In this document: positions 7,985-15,801 of the stretch, one piece after another
How positions within the stretch are numbered: position 1 is the stretch's first letter
Layout: every line of letters begins with the position of its first letter
NCBI RefSeq assembly: GCF_038419845.1
Contig: NZ_JBCAQT010000007.1
Coordinates: 62,001-126,000, forward strand
Direction: 5' to 3'
Length of the DNA: 64,000 bases
Source of the DNA: Marinimicrobium sp038419845
Lineage (GTDB): Bacteria > Pseudomonadota > Gammaproteobacteria > Pseudomonadales > Cellvibrionaceae
The notes under the pieces: model-generated
Databases searched by the model: none
What the model saw: only the letters and a program-made list of their open reading frames with translations
Told to the model about the DNA's origin: nothing
Program-made: the position numbers and the translations under genes

Positions 7985-9652
7985 ATGACGTCTTATGCAC
8001 TGGGCCTGGACTATGGCTCCGATTCGGTACGAGCGCTGCTGGTCGACACCGCCAGCGGCGAAGAAGTGGCCACCACGGTTGTGCCTTACAAGCGCTGGAA
8101 CCAGGGGCTCTATTCCGAGCCGGCCAAAAACCAGTTTCGTCAGCATCCGCTCGATTATCTGGAGGGCGTAGAGCAGGCCGTACAGGGGCTCTGGAAAGAG
8201 GCGCCCGCCGGCGCGGCCGAGAAAGTCGTCGGTGTCAGCTTTGACACCACCGGCTCCACCCCGGTCCCGGTGGACAGCGAAGGGGTGGCGCTGGCGCTCA
8301 AGCCCGAATTTGCCGAAAACCCCAACGCCATGTTCGTGCTCTGGAAAGACCACACCGCCATCAAAGAGGCGCAGCAGATTACCGCCGCCGCCGAAGCCGC
8401 CCCGGAAAACTATCTCAAGTATGAAGGCGGCATCTACTCCTCGGAGTGGTTCTGGGCCAAAGCCCTGCACGTGCTGCGCGAAGATCCGGCCGTGCGCGAC
8501 GCGGCTTACAGCTGGGTCGAACACTGTGACTGGATGCCCGCCGTGCTGACCGGCACCACCCACCCGAGCAAGTTCCGGGCGGGCCGCTGCGCCGCCGGCC
8601 ACAAAGTGATGTGGCATGCCAGCTGGGGTGGCTATCCGCCCAATGAGTTCTTCACCGGTCTGGATCCGGTGCTCGACGGTCTGTGCGACCGTCTGCCCGG
8701 CGAAACCTTCACCTCCGATCAGTCTGTGGGCCCCCTGACCGAAGAGTGGGCGCAGAAGTTGAGCCTGCCCGCCGGTATCCCCGTGGGCTTTGGTGCCTTC
8801 GACGCCCATATGGGCTCGGTGGGTGCCAACGTCAAGCCGGGTGTTCTGACCAAGGTGATGGGGACCTCCACCTGCGACATCACCGTCGCCAGCTACGAAG
8901 ACATCGGTGAGAAGTGCATTCGCGGTATTTGCGGTCAGGTCGATGGCTCGGTCATTCCCGGGCTGGTTGGTCTGGAAGCCGGTCAGTCGGCCTTTGGTGA
9001 TCTTTACGCCTGGTTCCGCAACCTGATCAACTGGCCGGTGCAGACCATTCTGGCCAACAGCGACACGCTGGATCAGGCGACGCGCGATGCGCTGGTCAAA
9101 GAAATTGAAGACAAAACACTGGTCGAGCTGGGCAAAGCCGCGAGCGAAATCGCCCCGGGCGAGTCCGGCATCACCGCTCTGGACTGGGTGAACGGCCGGC
9201 GCACGCCGGATGCTGACCAGACCCTGAGCATGGCCATCAGCGGCCTGACCATGGGCAGCCACGCGCCCCACATTTTCCGTGCGCTGGTTGAGGCCACCGC
9301 GTTTGGCGCTCGTGCCATCATCGAGCGCTTCAAATCCGAAGGTGTGGCCATCGATACCGTGGTGGTGATCGGCGGTATTTCCAAAAAGTCCGATTTTGTC
9401 ATGCAGGTATGTTCTGATGTGTGGAACTGCCCGATTGATGTGCTCGACAGTGAGCAGAGTTGTGCTCTGGGTGCGGCCATTTTTGCCTCCACGGTCGCGG
9501 GTGTGCACCCCAGCGTGGAAGCCGCGCAGAAAGCCATGGCTTCTCCGGTGTGCAAAACCTATGAACCGGACGCCAAAGCCGCTGCCAAATATGATGAGCT
9601 GTACCAAAACTATCAGACCCTGGGAGCCTTTGTAGAAGGAGAGCGCAAATGA
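7985..9652 (+). CDS. araB: L-ribulokinase
   Basis: This 555-residue FGGY-family carbohydrate kinase phosphorylates L-ribulose with ATP to L-ribulose-5-phosphate, step two of the bacterial isomerase pathway. The N-terminal phosphate loop LGLDYGSDSVRALLVD (about residues 6-21) and the C-terminal VVVIGGISKKSDFVMQ and ALGAAIFAS segments are typical of ribulokinases. Length matches AraB (about 560). ATG at 7985 follows CAGGGTAATGTT. It is the first gene of araB-araD-araA and overlaps araD by four bases (ATGA), so the two are translationally coupled. Its promoter carries the locus operator. Confidence 0.95.
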   Translation: MTSYALGLDYGSDSVRALLVDTASGEEVATTVVPYKRWNQGLYSEPAKNQFRQHPLDYLEGVEQAVQGLWKEAPAGAAEKVVGVSFDTTGSTPVPVDSEGVALALKPEFAENPNAMFVLWKDHTAIKEAQQITAAAEAAPENYLKYEGGIYSSEWFWAKALHVLREDPAVRDAAYSWVEHCDWMPAVLTGTTHPSKFRAGRCAAGHKVMWHASWGGYPPNEFFTGLDPVLDGLCDRLPGETFTSDQSVGPLTEEWAQKLSLPAGIPVGFGAFDAHMGSVGANVKPGVLTKVMGTSTCDITVASYEDIGEKCIRGICGQVDGSVIPGLVGLEAGQSAFGDLYAWFRNLINWPVQTILANSDTLDQATRDALVKEIEDKTLVELGKAASEIAPGESGITALDWVNGRRTPDADQTLSMAISGLTMGSHAPHIFRALVEATAFGARAIIERFKSEGVAIDTVVVIGGISKKSDFVMQVCSDVWNCPIDVLDSEQSCALGAAIFASTVAGVHPSVEAAQKAMASPVCKTYEPDAKAAAKYDELYQNYQTLGAFVEGERK

Positions 9653-10341
9653 GTTATCGCGACCTGAAAGAGCAAGTGTACGAAGCCAACATGCAGCTGC
9701 ACCACCGCAACCTGGTGGTGTACACCTGGGGCAACGTCTCCCAGATCGATCGGGACAATGGCGTCGTTGCCATCAAGCCCAGCGGTGTCGCCTACGAAGA
9801 TCTGAGCGTGGATGACATTGTGGTGGTCGACCTGGACAACCAGGTGGTAGAGGGCAAGATGCGCCCCTCCTCCGACACCAAAACTCACACCCACCTGTAT
9901 CGCCACTTCGAGAGCATTGGTGGCGTGACCCACACCCACTCAACCTATGCCACGGCCTGGGCCCAGGCCCAGCAGCCGATTCCCTGCTACGGCACCACGC
10001 ATGCGGACTACGCCTACGGCGATATTCCCTGCACGGCCGTCATGAGCGACGCTCAGATTGAGCGGGATTACGAAGAAGAGACCGGCGTCCAGATCACCGA
10101 CTGCTTCAAAGATCGTAGCCCGGTAGAAACGCCCATGGCCATCATCGCCGGTCACGCGCCCTTTACCTGGGGGAAAGACGCGGCCCAGTCGGTGTATCAC
10201 GCGGTGATTCTGGAAGAGATGGCCAAAATGGCCTACCTGACACGCACCCTCCGGTCCGATGTGCAGCCGCTCAAGCAGGGCATCATCGACAAACACTATC
10301 TGCGTAAGCACGGCAAGAATGCTTACTACGGACAAAATTAA
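9649..10341 (+). CDS. araD: L-ribulose-5-phosphate 4-epimerase
   Basis: The 230-residue class II aldolase/epimerase converts L-ribulose-5-phosphate to D-xylulose-5-phosphate, which enters the pentose phosphate pathway. Zinc-binding histidines are visible in the THTHLYRHF segment (about residues 81-89) and the THTHSTYATAWAQ segment (about 95-107), with a third in the C-terminal AGHAPFTWG motif (about 163-171). These and the length match E. coli AraD (231). It overlaps the end of araB by four bases and is followed 29 bases later by araA, so the three form one operon. Confidence 0.96.
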   Translation: MSYRDLKEQVYEANMQLHHRNLVVYTWGNVSQIDRDNGVVAIKPSGVAYEDLSVDDIVVVDLDNQVVEGKMRPSSDTKTHTHLYRHFESIGGVTHTHSTYATAWAQAQQPIPCYGTTHADYAYGDIPCTAVMSDAQIERDYEEETGVQITDCFKDRSPVETPMAIIAGHAPFTWGKDAAQSVYHAVILEEMAKMAYLTRTLRSDVQPLKQGIIDKHYLRKHGKNAYYGQN

Positions 10342-10370
10342 TCGACTATTACTATTTTAGGGTTAACGAC

Positions 10371-11876
10371 ATGAAAACTTACGGTGAGAAAGAAATCTGG
10401 TTTGTAACAGGCTCCCAGCACCTGTACGGCCCCGAAGTACTGGACAAAGTGGCGGCCAACAGCCAGGAAATTGCCAAGGGCCTGACCGCCTCGGACAAGC
10501 TGTCGGCCAAGATCGTGGCACAACCGACCGTCAAGACTCCCGACGAGATTCTGGAAGTCTGCCTGCGGGCCAATAACGACGCCAACTGCGTCGGCCTGAT
10601 CCTCTGGATGCACACCTTCTCGCCCGCCAAAATGTGGATCGCGGGCCTCAAGGCACTGGCCAAGCCCTATATGCACCTGCACACCCAGTTCAACGCCGAG
10701 TTGCCCTGGGGCGAAATCAACATGGATTACATGAACCTGCACCAGAGTGCCCACGGTGACCGCGAGTTCGGTTATATCGGCACTCGCCTGCGTCAGGACC
10801 GTCGCGTCGTGGTCGGACACTGGAGTCAGGATCGGGTTCAGACCGAAATTGACGACTGGGTCCGCGTGGCCATGGGCTGGCACGAAGCGCAGACCCTGAA
10901 AGTGGCCCGTTTTGGCGACAACATGCGTCAGGTGGCGGTGACTGAGGGTGACAAGGTCTCGGCCCAGATCAACTTTGGCTACGAAGTGCATGCCTTTGGT
11001 CTCGGCGATCTGGTCAAGGTCGTGGACAGCATCCCGGAAGACCAGATCAATGCGCTGGTCGACGAGTACCTCCAGACCTACACCGTCTCGCAAGAGCTGC
11101 TGGACGATGCCCATCAGATGGAAATGGTCAAGAACGAAGCACGCCTGGAACTGGGCATGGAGAAGTTCCTGGAAGACGGCGGCTTCAAGGCGTTCACTAA
11201 CAACTTTGAAAACCTCACGGGCCTGACCGGCCTGCCGGGTCTGGCCACCCAACGCCTGATGGCCAAGGGTTACGGCTACGGCGGTGAGGGCGACTGGAAA
11301 ACGGCCGCCATGACCCGGATCGTGAAGGTGATCAGCCAGGGTAAAGAGGGTGGCACTTCCTTCATGGAAGACTACACTTACAACCTGGGCGTGCGTGACC
11401 AGGTTCTGGGTGCGCACATGCTGGAAATCTGCCCCACCATTGCGGCCGAAGAAAAGCCGCGCCTGGAAGTGGCTCTGCACACCATCGGTATTCGCAAAGA
11501 CATCGCCCGTCTGAAGTTCACCGGCAAGCCTGGCCCGGCCATGAACATCACCACGGTCGACCTGGGCACGCGCTTCCGGATCGTGATCAACGAGCTGGAC
11601 ACCGTGGCTCCGCCCGCCGATCTGCCCAACCTGCCGGTCGCCTCGGCCCTGTGGGAGCCGCGTCCGAACCTGGGCATTGCCGGCGCCGCCTGGATTCTCG
11701 CCGGGGGTGCACACCACAGCGTGTACAGCCAGGGTGTGACCACCGAGCAGATCATCGATTTTGCCGAAATGGCAGGCGTTGAGGCCGTCGTTATTGATGA
11801 GGACACCAAAGTCCGCACTTTCAAAGATGGATTGCGCCAGAACGCGGCTTACTACCATCTGAAACAGGGCGTTTAA
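10371..11876 (+). CDS. araA: L-arabinose isomerase
   Basis: The 501-residue protein converts L-arabinose to L-ribulose, step one of the isomerase pathway. The N-terminus EKEIWFVTGSQHLYGPE is characteristic of AraA. The GWHEAQ, GGEGDWKTAAMTRI and AGGAHHSVYSQG motifs carry the metal-binding glutamates and histidines and the catalytic region. Length equals E. coli AraA (500). ATG at 10371 follows AGGGTTAACGAC. It is the last gene of araBDA and is closed by a terminator hairpin at 11884-11912. Confidence 0.97.
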   Translation: MKTYGEKEIWFVTGSQHLYGPEVLDKVAANSQEIAKGLTASDKLSAKIVAQPTVKTPDEILEVCLRANNDANCVGLILWMHTFSPAKMWIAGLKALAKPYMHLHTQFNAELPWGEINMDYMNLHQSAHGDREFGYIGTRLRQDRRVVVGHWSQDRVQTEIDDWVRVAMGWHEAQTLKVARFGDNMRQVAVTEGDKVSAQINFGYEVHAFGLGDLVKVVDSIPEDQINALVDEYLQTYTVSQELLDDAHQMEMVKNEARLELGMEKFLEDGGFKAFTNNFENLTGLTGLPGLATQRLMAKGYGYGGEGDWKTAAMTRIVKVISQGKEGGTSFMEDYTYNLGVRDQVLGAHMLEICPTIAAEEKPRLEVALHTIGIRKDIARLKFTGKPGPAMNITTVDLGTRFRIVINELDTVAPPADLPNLPVASALWEPRPNLGIAGAAWILAGGAHHSVYSQGVTTEQIIDFAEMAGVEAVVIDEDTKVRTFKDGLRQNAAYYHLKQGV

Positions 11877-11883
11877 CCTCCGG

Positions 11884-11912
11884 ACCCGGCAGTCAACCCT
11901 GCCGGGTTTTTA
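11884..11912 (+). terminator. araBDA rho-independent terminator
   Basis: The stem ACCCGGCAG/CTGCCGGGT with a six-base loop is followed by a T run, eight bases after the araA stop codon. Confidence 0.85.
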
Positions 11913-11930
11913 TTACCGGGGTGACCATTT

Positions 11931-11951
11931 GAACGGGAGGCTCTCCCGTTC
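11931..11951 (+). terminator. second hairpin between araA and the symporter gene
   Basis: A perfect 9-bp stem (GAACGGGAG/CTCCCGTTC, three-base loop) lies 19 bases after the araA terminator and 43 bases before the symporter start. Only a weak T-rich tail follows, so it may be a backup terminator, an mRNA-stabilising hairpin, or part of the symporter leader. Confidence 0.45.
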
Positions 11952-11994
11952 CTGTTATTACCCACCCAACAATAATTGAAAGGCAGACGACAGT

Positions 11995-13365
11995 ATGAAG
12001 ACCCAAAAACTGACGATACTGGAAAAAGTCGGGTTCGGTAGCGGCGACACGGCCGTCAACCTTGTTATCTCTTCGATGTTCCTGATCGTCTCCTACTTCT
12101 ACACCGACATCTTCGGTCTGAAGCCCAGCCATATGGGTATCCTCTTTCTGGTGGCCCGTCTGGTGGATGCGTTCACCGACCCGCTGATGGGCATTATCAC
12201 CGACCGGGTCAATACCCGCTGGGGCCGCTATCGGCCCTACTTTCTGTTCATGTCGGTGCCGTTCGGGCTGTCGATCTTCCTGATGTTCTCGACACCGGAC
12301 TGGGACTATAACGCCAAGCTGGTGTGGGCCTATGCCACCTACATTTTCGTAACGCTCATGTTCACCTCGGTCACGATTCCGTATATCTCGCTGATTGGTG
12401 TGCTGACCGCGGACCCGAAAGAGCGGCTGTCCGCTAACGGCTATCGTCTGTTTTTTGCCAAGGTGGCCGCCTTCCTGGTGACCATCATCGTGCCGATCAT
12501 GGCGGCGAACTGGGGTGACGGTGATCTGGCGGTCGGGTACCAGGCCTCCATGGGACTGATGGGGATCCTGGGCACCTTGTTGTTCCTGTTCTGCTTTGCT
12601 ACCACCACCGAGCGGGTCAAGCACGAAGTCGAGAAAAAGTCACTCAAAGAGCAATTTCAGGTTCTGATCAAGAACGACCAGTGGTTGGTCCTCTTCGCCG
12701 TCTGCTTTACCGGCACCCTGGGCTATGTGATGCGAAGCTCGGTGGCGGCCTATTACGCCAAGTACTACCTGGGCGCCGACACGGCCATGCTGTCCGCTTT
12801 CATGACCACCGGCGTGACCGGCGCCCTGTTGGCGATGATCGCCTCCACCTGGATCACCAAACGCTACTGTAAAATCCAGCTCTTCCGCTGGACCCAGCTG
12901 GCGGTGGGGGTGCTCAGTGTCATCATGTTCTTCGCCGTTGATCCGGGTGACGTGGTGCTGGCCTTTATCCTTTACTTCCTGATTTCCTTTGTCGTCGACC
13001 TGCACGCGCCCGTGTTCTGGTCGGCCATCGCCGAGGCGGTGGATTACGGTCAGGCGAAAACCGGCAAGCGGGTTTCCGGCCTGGCGTTTGGTGGCATCTC
13101 CTTCGCCCAGAAGGCGGGTATGGGTTTTGCGGGTTTCATCGTTGGCCTGCTGCTGACCTATTTCAACTACGAAGCCAACGTCGATCAGAGTACTTTCACT
13201 CTGACCGGTATTGCCCTGATGCTGTCGGTGATTCCCGGCCTGTTCCACTCCATCATGGGCGGGCTGATGTTCAAGTACAAAATCACCGACCGGTACTATG
13301 AGGAAATGAAACGGGACAGTCTGGCCGATTCGGCCCTGGCCGAAGCCGATCCCAACGTTTCCTGA
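11995..13365 (+). CDS. GPH-family sugar:cation symporter (MFS), probable arabinose/arabinoside importer
   Basis: This 456-residue polytopic inner-membrane protein belongs to the glycoside-pentoside-hexuronide:cation symporter family (MelB-like). The cytoplasmic loop between helices 2 and 3 reads DAFTDPLMGIITDR followed by TRWGRYRPY, the family signature. About twelve hydrophobic segments can be counted, and a basic C-terminal tail follows the last helix. Because it sits between araBDA and intracellular/periplasmic GH43 genes, it probably imports L-arabinose or short arabino-oligosaccharides driven by sodium or protons. The specific substrate is an inference from position. Confidence 0.88.
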   Translation: MKTQKLTILEKVGFGSGDTAVNLVISSMFLIVSYFYTDIFGLKPSHMGILFLVARLVDAFTDPLMGIITDRVNTRWGRYRPYFLFMSVPFGLSIFLMFSTPDWDYNAKLVWAYATYIFVTLMFTSVTIPYISLIGVLTADPKERLSANGYRLFFAKVAAFLVTIIVPIMAANWGDGDLAVGYQASMGLMGILGTLLFLFCFATTTERVKHEVEKKSLKEQFQVLIKNDQWLVLFAVCFTGTLGYVMRSSVAAYYAKYYLGADTAMLSAFMTTGVTGALLAMIASTWITKRYCKIQLFRWTQLAVGVLSVIMFFAVDPGDVVLAFILYFLISFVVDLHAPVFWSAIAEAVDYGQAKTGKRVSGLAFGGISFAQKAGMGFAGFIVGLLLTYFNYEANVDQSTFTLTGIALMLSVIPGLFHSIMGGLMFKYKITDRYYEEMKRDSLADSALAEADPNVS

Positions 13366-13390
13366 GGGTGGCCGAACCAATACACAATCC

Positions 13391-13420
13391 GTAGGGCGTG
13401 GTAAGCGGAGCGCACCCGCC
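13391..13420 (+). repeat. REP-like palindromic repeat, copy 2
   Basis: This is the same 30-bp element as at 1703-1732 with several substitutions (GTAGGGCGTGGTAAGCGGAG, then CGCACCCGCC). A separate imperfect hairpin with arms around GTACCCTA/TAGGGTAC follows at 13429-13460. Confidence 0.7.
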
Positions 13421-13512
13421 GTCGCCCAATGTACCCTATAGCAACGTAGTAGGGTACGTTGGCGCGGCTTGCTCCTCGATGCCCTGAGGACACAATTTAA
13501 TTGGAGACCGAA

Positions 13513-14463
13513 ATGTCAGAAACACTCAAACCCCTGATCGAACAACGCGCCGATCCCTATATTCACAAGCACACCGACGGCTACTACTACTTTACCGCCT
13601 CGGTACCGGCCTACGACCGCCTCGAGCTGCGTCGCGCGCCAACCATCGCCGAGCTCCCCGACGCCGAGCGCGTGGCCGTCTGGTACAAACCCGAATCCGG
13701 CCCGCTGAGCGAATTGATCTGGGCTCCGGAAATCCACTTCAACCAGGGCGCCTGGTACATCTACTTTGCCGCCGCGCACACGCGTGAAATCAAAGACGGT
13801 TGCTTCCAGCACCGCATGTACTGCATCAGCACCAAAGCGGACAATCCGCTTGAGGGCGACTGGACCGAGCCGAAGCAGATCGAGACCGGCATGGACACCT
13901 TCTGCCTGGATGCCACCACCTTTACTCATAAAGGGCAGCTGTACTACGTCTGGGCCCAGAAGCAGGACGACATCCCCGGTAACTCCAACCTGTACATTGC
14001 GCCCATGGACACACCGGACGCGATTGCCGGTGAGCCCGTACTGCTCACCGTCCCCGAACTGGAGTGGGAAACCCGCGGCTTTCTGGTCAATGAAGGCCCG
14101 GCGGTATTGATCCGCAACGGTCGCGTCTTTCTGACCTACTCCGGTAGCGCCACCGATGAGAACTACTGCATGGGTATGCTCTGGGCCGATGAAAACGCCG
14201 ATCTTCTGGACCCGAAAAGCTGGACCAAGTCACAGAAGCCGGTGTTCCAGAGCGATATGGAAAACGCCATTTACGGGCCGGGGCACAACAGCTTCACCGT
14301 GGCCGAAGACGGTAAAACCGATATGCTGGTGTATCACGCCCGCACTTACACCGAGATTGAAGGGGACCCGCTGTGGAATCCGGATCGTCACACCTTCATC
14401 AAACCCATCAAGTGGGATAGCGAAGGCTTTCCGGTTTTTGGTAAGCCTTCCACGGTGGAGTAA
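13513..14463 (+). CDS. cytoplasmic GH43 glycosidase (alpha-L-arabinofuranosidase type)
   Basis: This 316-residue five-bladed beta-propeller enzyme of glycoside hydrolase family 43 has no signal peptide and is presumably cytoplasmic. The three catalytic acids of GH43 can be placed: Asp in QRADPYIHKHTDGYYYF (about residue 15), the modulating Asp in TFCLDATTFTHKGQLYYVW (about 133), and the Glu general acid in VNEGPAVLIRNGRVFLTYSG (about 194). A GPGHNSF motif follows. It probably trims imported arabino-oligosaccharides or xylo/arabinosides to arabinose. ATG at 13513 is preferred over an in-frame TTG at 13501 because GGAG lies six bases upstream of the ATG. Exact linkage specificity cannot be read from sequence. 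Confidence 0.9.
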   Translation: MSETLKPLIEQRADPYIHKHTDGYYYFTASVPAYDRLELRRAPTIAELPDAERVAVWYKPESGPLSELIWAPEIHFNQGAWYIYFAAAHTREIKDGCFQHRMYCISTKADNPLEGDWTEPKQIETGMDTFCLDATTFTHKGQLYYVWAQKQDDIPGNSNLYIAPMDTPDAIAGEPVLLTVPELEWETRGFLVNEGPAVLIRNGRVFLTYSGSATDENYCMGMLWADENADLLDPKSWTKSQKPVFQSDMENAIYGPGHNSFTVAEDGKTDMLVYHARTYTEIEGDPLWNPDRHTFIKPIKWDSEGFPVFGKPSTVE

Positions 14464-14520
14464 CTGGTCGCACTAACACGGTCGGTCAGGCCATCACGGC
14501 ATTAACAACGAGGTTCAATT

Positions 14521-15549
14521 ATGAAAGCGATCAACTGGTTCAAAAGTGTGGGGGTTTCCCTCGTGGCGCTTGCCGCTGTCGGTTGTCAGGCCGAGCAGGT
14601 CAGCATTCACGATCCGGTCATGGCCAAAGAGGGCGACAGCTACTATCTGTTCAGCACCGGCCCGGGCATTACCATCTACAACTCTGAAGACATGGTGAAC
14701 TGGGAGCGCCAGGGGCGCGCGTTTGAGGGCCAGCCAGACTGGGCAAAAGATGTGGCACCGGAATTCAACGGTCACCTGTGGGCGCCGGACATCATCTACA
14801 ACGAGGATACTGATCAGTGGTATCTGTACTATTCCGTATCGGCCTTTGGTAAAAACACTTCCGGCATGGGCGTGACCACCACCAAGACACTCGACCCGGA
14901 ATCCGACGATTACGGTTGGGAAGATCAGGGTATGGTGATCCAGTCCGTTCCTCATCGGGATATGTGGAACGCGATCGACCCCAACATCATCGTCGACGAT
15001 GAGGGCGATGCCTGGATGAGCTTCGGCTCCTTCTGGGGTGGAATGAAGATGTTCAAGCTCGACGAGACCTGGACCAAGCCGGCGGAACCCCAGGAATGGG
15101 CCACCATCGCCAAGCGCGAACGCTCCATTCTGGTGGATGATGCCGAGGCCGGCCCCGCCGAGATCGAAGGTCCGTTCATCTTCGAAAAGGGGGATTATTA
15201 TTACCTGTTTGTCTCCTACGGTCTGTGCTGCCGGGGTGCTGACAGCACCTATCATGTGGCGGTCGGCCGCTCCAAGAACGTCACGGGTCCCTACGTGGAT
15301 AAAGACGGCGTGGATATGAACAAGGGCGGCGGCACCATCATTCTGGAAGGCAACGAAGACTGGTACGGCGCTGGCCACAACAGCATCTACAATTTCGATG
15401 GCACCGACTATCTGGTGTTTCATGCCTATGAAGCCGCCGATGACGGCTTACAGAAGCTGAAGATTGCCGAAGTCGAGTGGAACGATGGCTGGCCCAGCAT
15501 TGATCAAGACGTGCTCGACGAATACCAGAGCGTCCTGATCGAGGAATAA
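14521..15549 (+). CDS. GH43 arabinan endo-1,5-alpha-L-arabinanase-like lipoprotein
   Basis: The 342-residue protein has a lipoprotein signal (hydrophobic segment ending LAAVGC, so the mature protein starts at Cys at about residue 21). It is probably anchored in the outer membrane or periplasm. The mature part is a GH43 propeller of the arabinanase type. Catalytic residues are Asp in SIHDPVMAKEGDSYYLF (about 31), Asp in NAIDPNIIVDDEGDAWMSFG (about 153) and Glu in AEIEGPFIFEKGDYYYLF (about 216). A YGLCC element resembles endo-arabinanases and also occurs in the related gene at 28914. It starts 57 bases after the preceding GH43 gene in the same direction. Endo activity on arabinan is inferred from this subgroup similarity. 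Confidence 0.9.
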   Translation: MKAINWFKSVGVSLVALAAVGCQAEQVSIHDPVMAKEGDSYYLFSTGPGITIYNSEDMVNWERQGRAFEGQPDWAKDVAPEFNGHLWAPDIIYNEDTDQWYLYYSVSAFGKNTSGMGVTTTKTLDPESDDYGWEDQGMVIQSVPHRDMWNAIDPNIIVDDEGDAWMSFGSFWGGMKMFKLDETWTKPAEPQEWATIAKRERSILVDDAEAGPAEIEGPFIFEKGDYYYLFVSYGLCCRGADSTYHVAVGRSKNVTGPYVDKDGVDMNKGGGTIILEGNEDWYGAGHNSIYNFDGTDYLVFHAYEAADDGLQKLKIAEVEWNDGWPSIDQDVLDEYQSVLIEE

Positions 15550-15567
15550 ATCGGATAGCGCGGTAAC

Positions 15568-15720
15568 GGCAGGTGCGCTGTCGCTTACCGTGCCCTACGG
15601 ATTTTTCGATGGGATGCGTAGGGCACGGTAAGCGCAGCGCCACCTGCTAATCGAAGAATAAAGCCTTTACGGCAGGTGCCCAAGCTGCCGTAGGGCACGA
15701 TAAGCGACAGCGCATCTGCC
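15568..15720. repeat. cluster of three REP-like repeats (copies 3-5)
   Basis: Copy 3 is inverted at 15568-15598. Copies 4 (15618-15647) and 5 (15690-15720) are direct. Inverted plus direct neighbours form a pair able to fold into a long hairpin, the arrangement of classical bacterial interspersed mosaic elements. They fill most of the 250 bases between the endo-arabinanase and GH127 genes. Confidence 0.78.
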
Positions 15721-15801
15721 TTAACTCACTTGATGCTTTTCACGTGTCGTTCTTGTACCGCTTATAAAAAAATATCGCCAATATCACAGGTGCATTCCGC
15801 T

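Noticed and set aside
7922..9607. 561-codon open frame on the minus strand opposite araB
   Set aside because: It is the antisense shadow of a GC-rich, strongly coding gene. It has no ribosome binding site and no family resemblance.
10338..11858. 506-codon open frame on the minus strand opposite araA
   Set aside because: Antisense shadow of a conserved enzyme; the protein is His/Gly/Val-rich low-information sequence.
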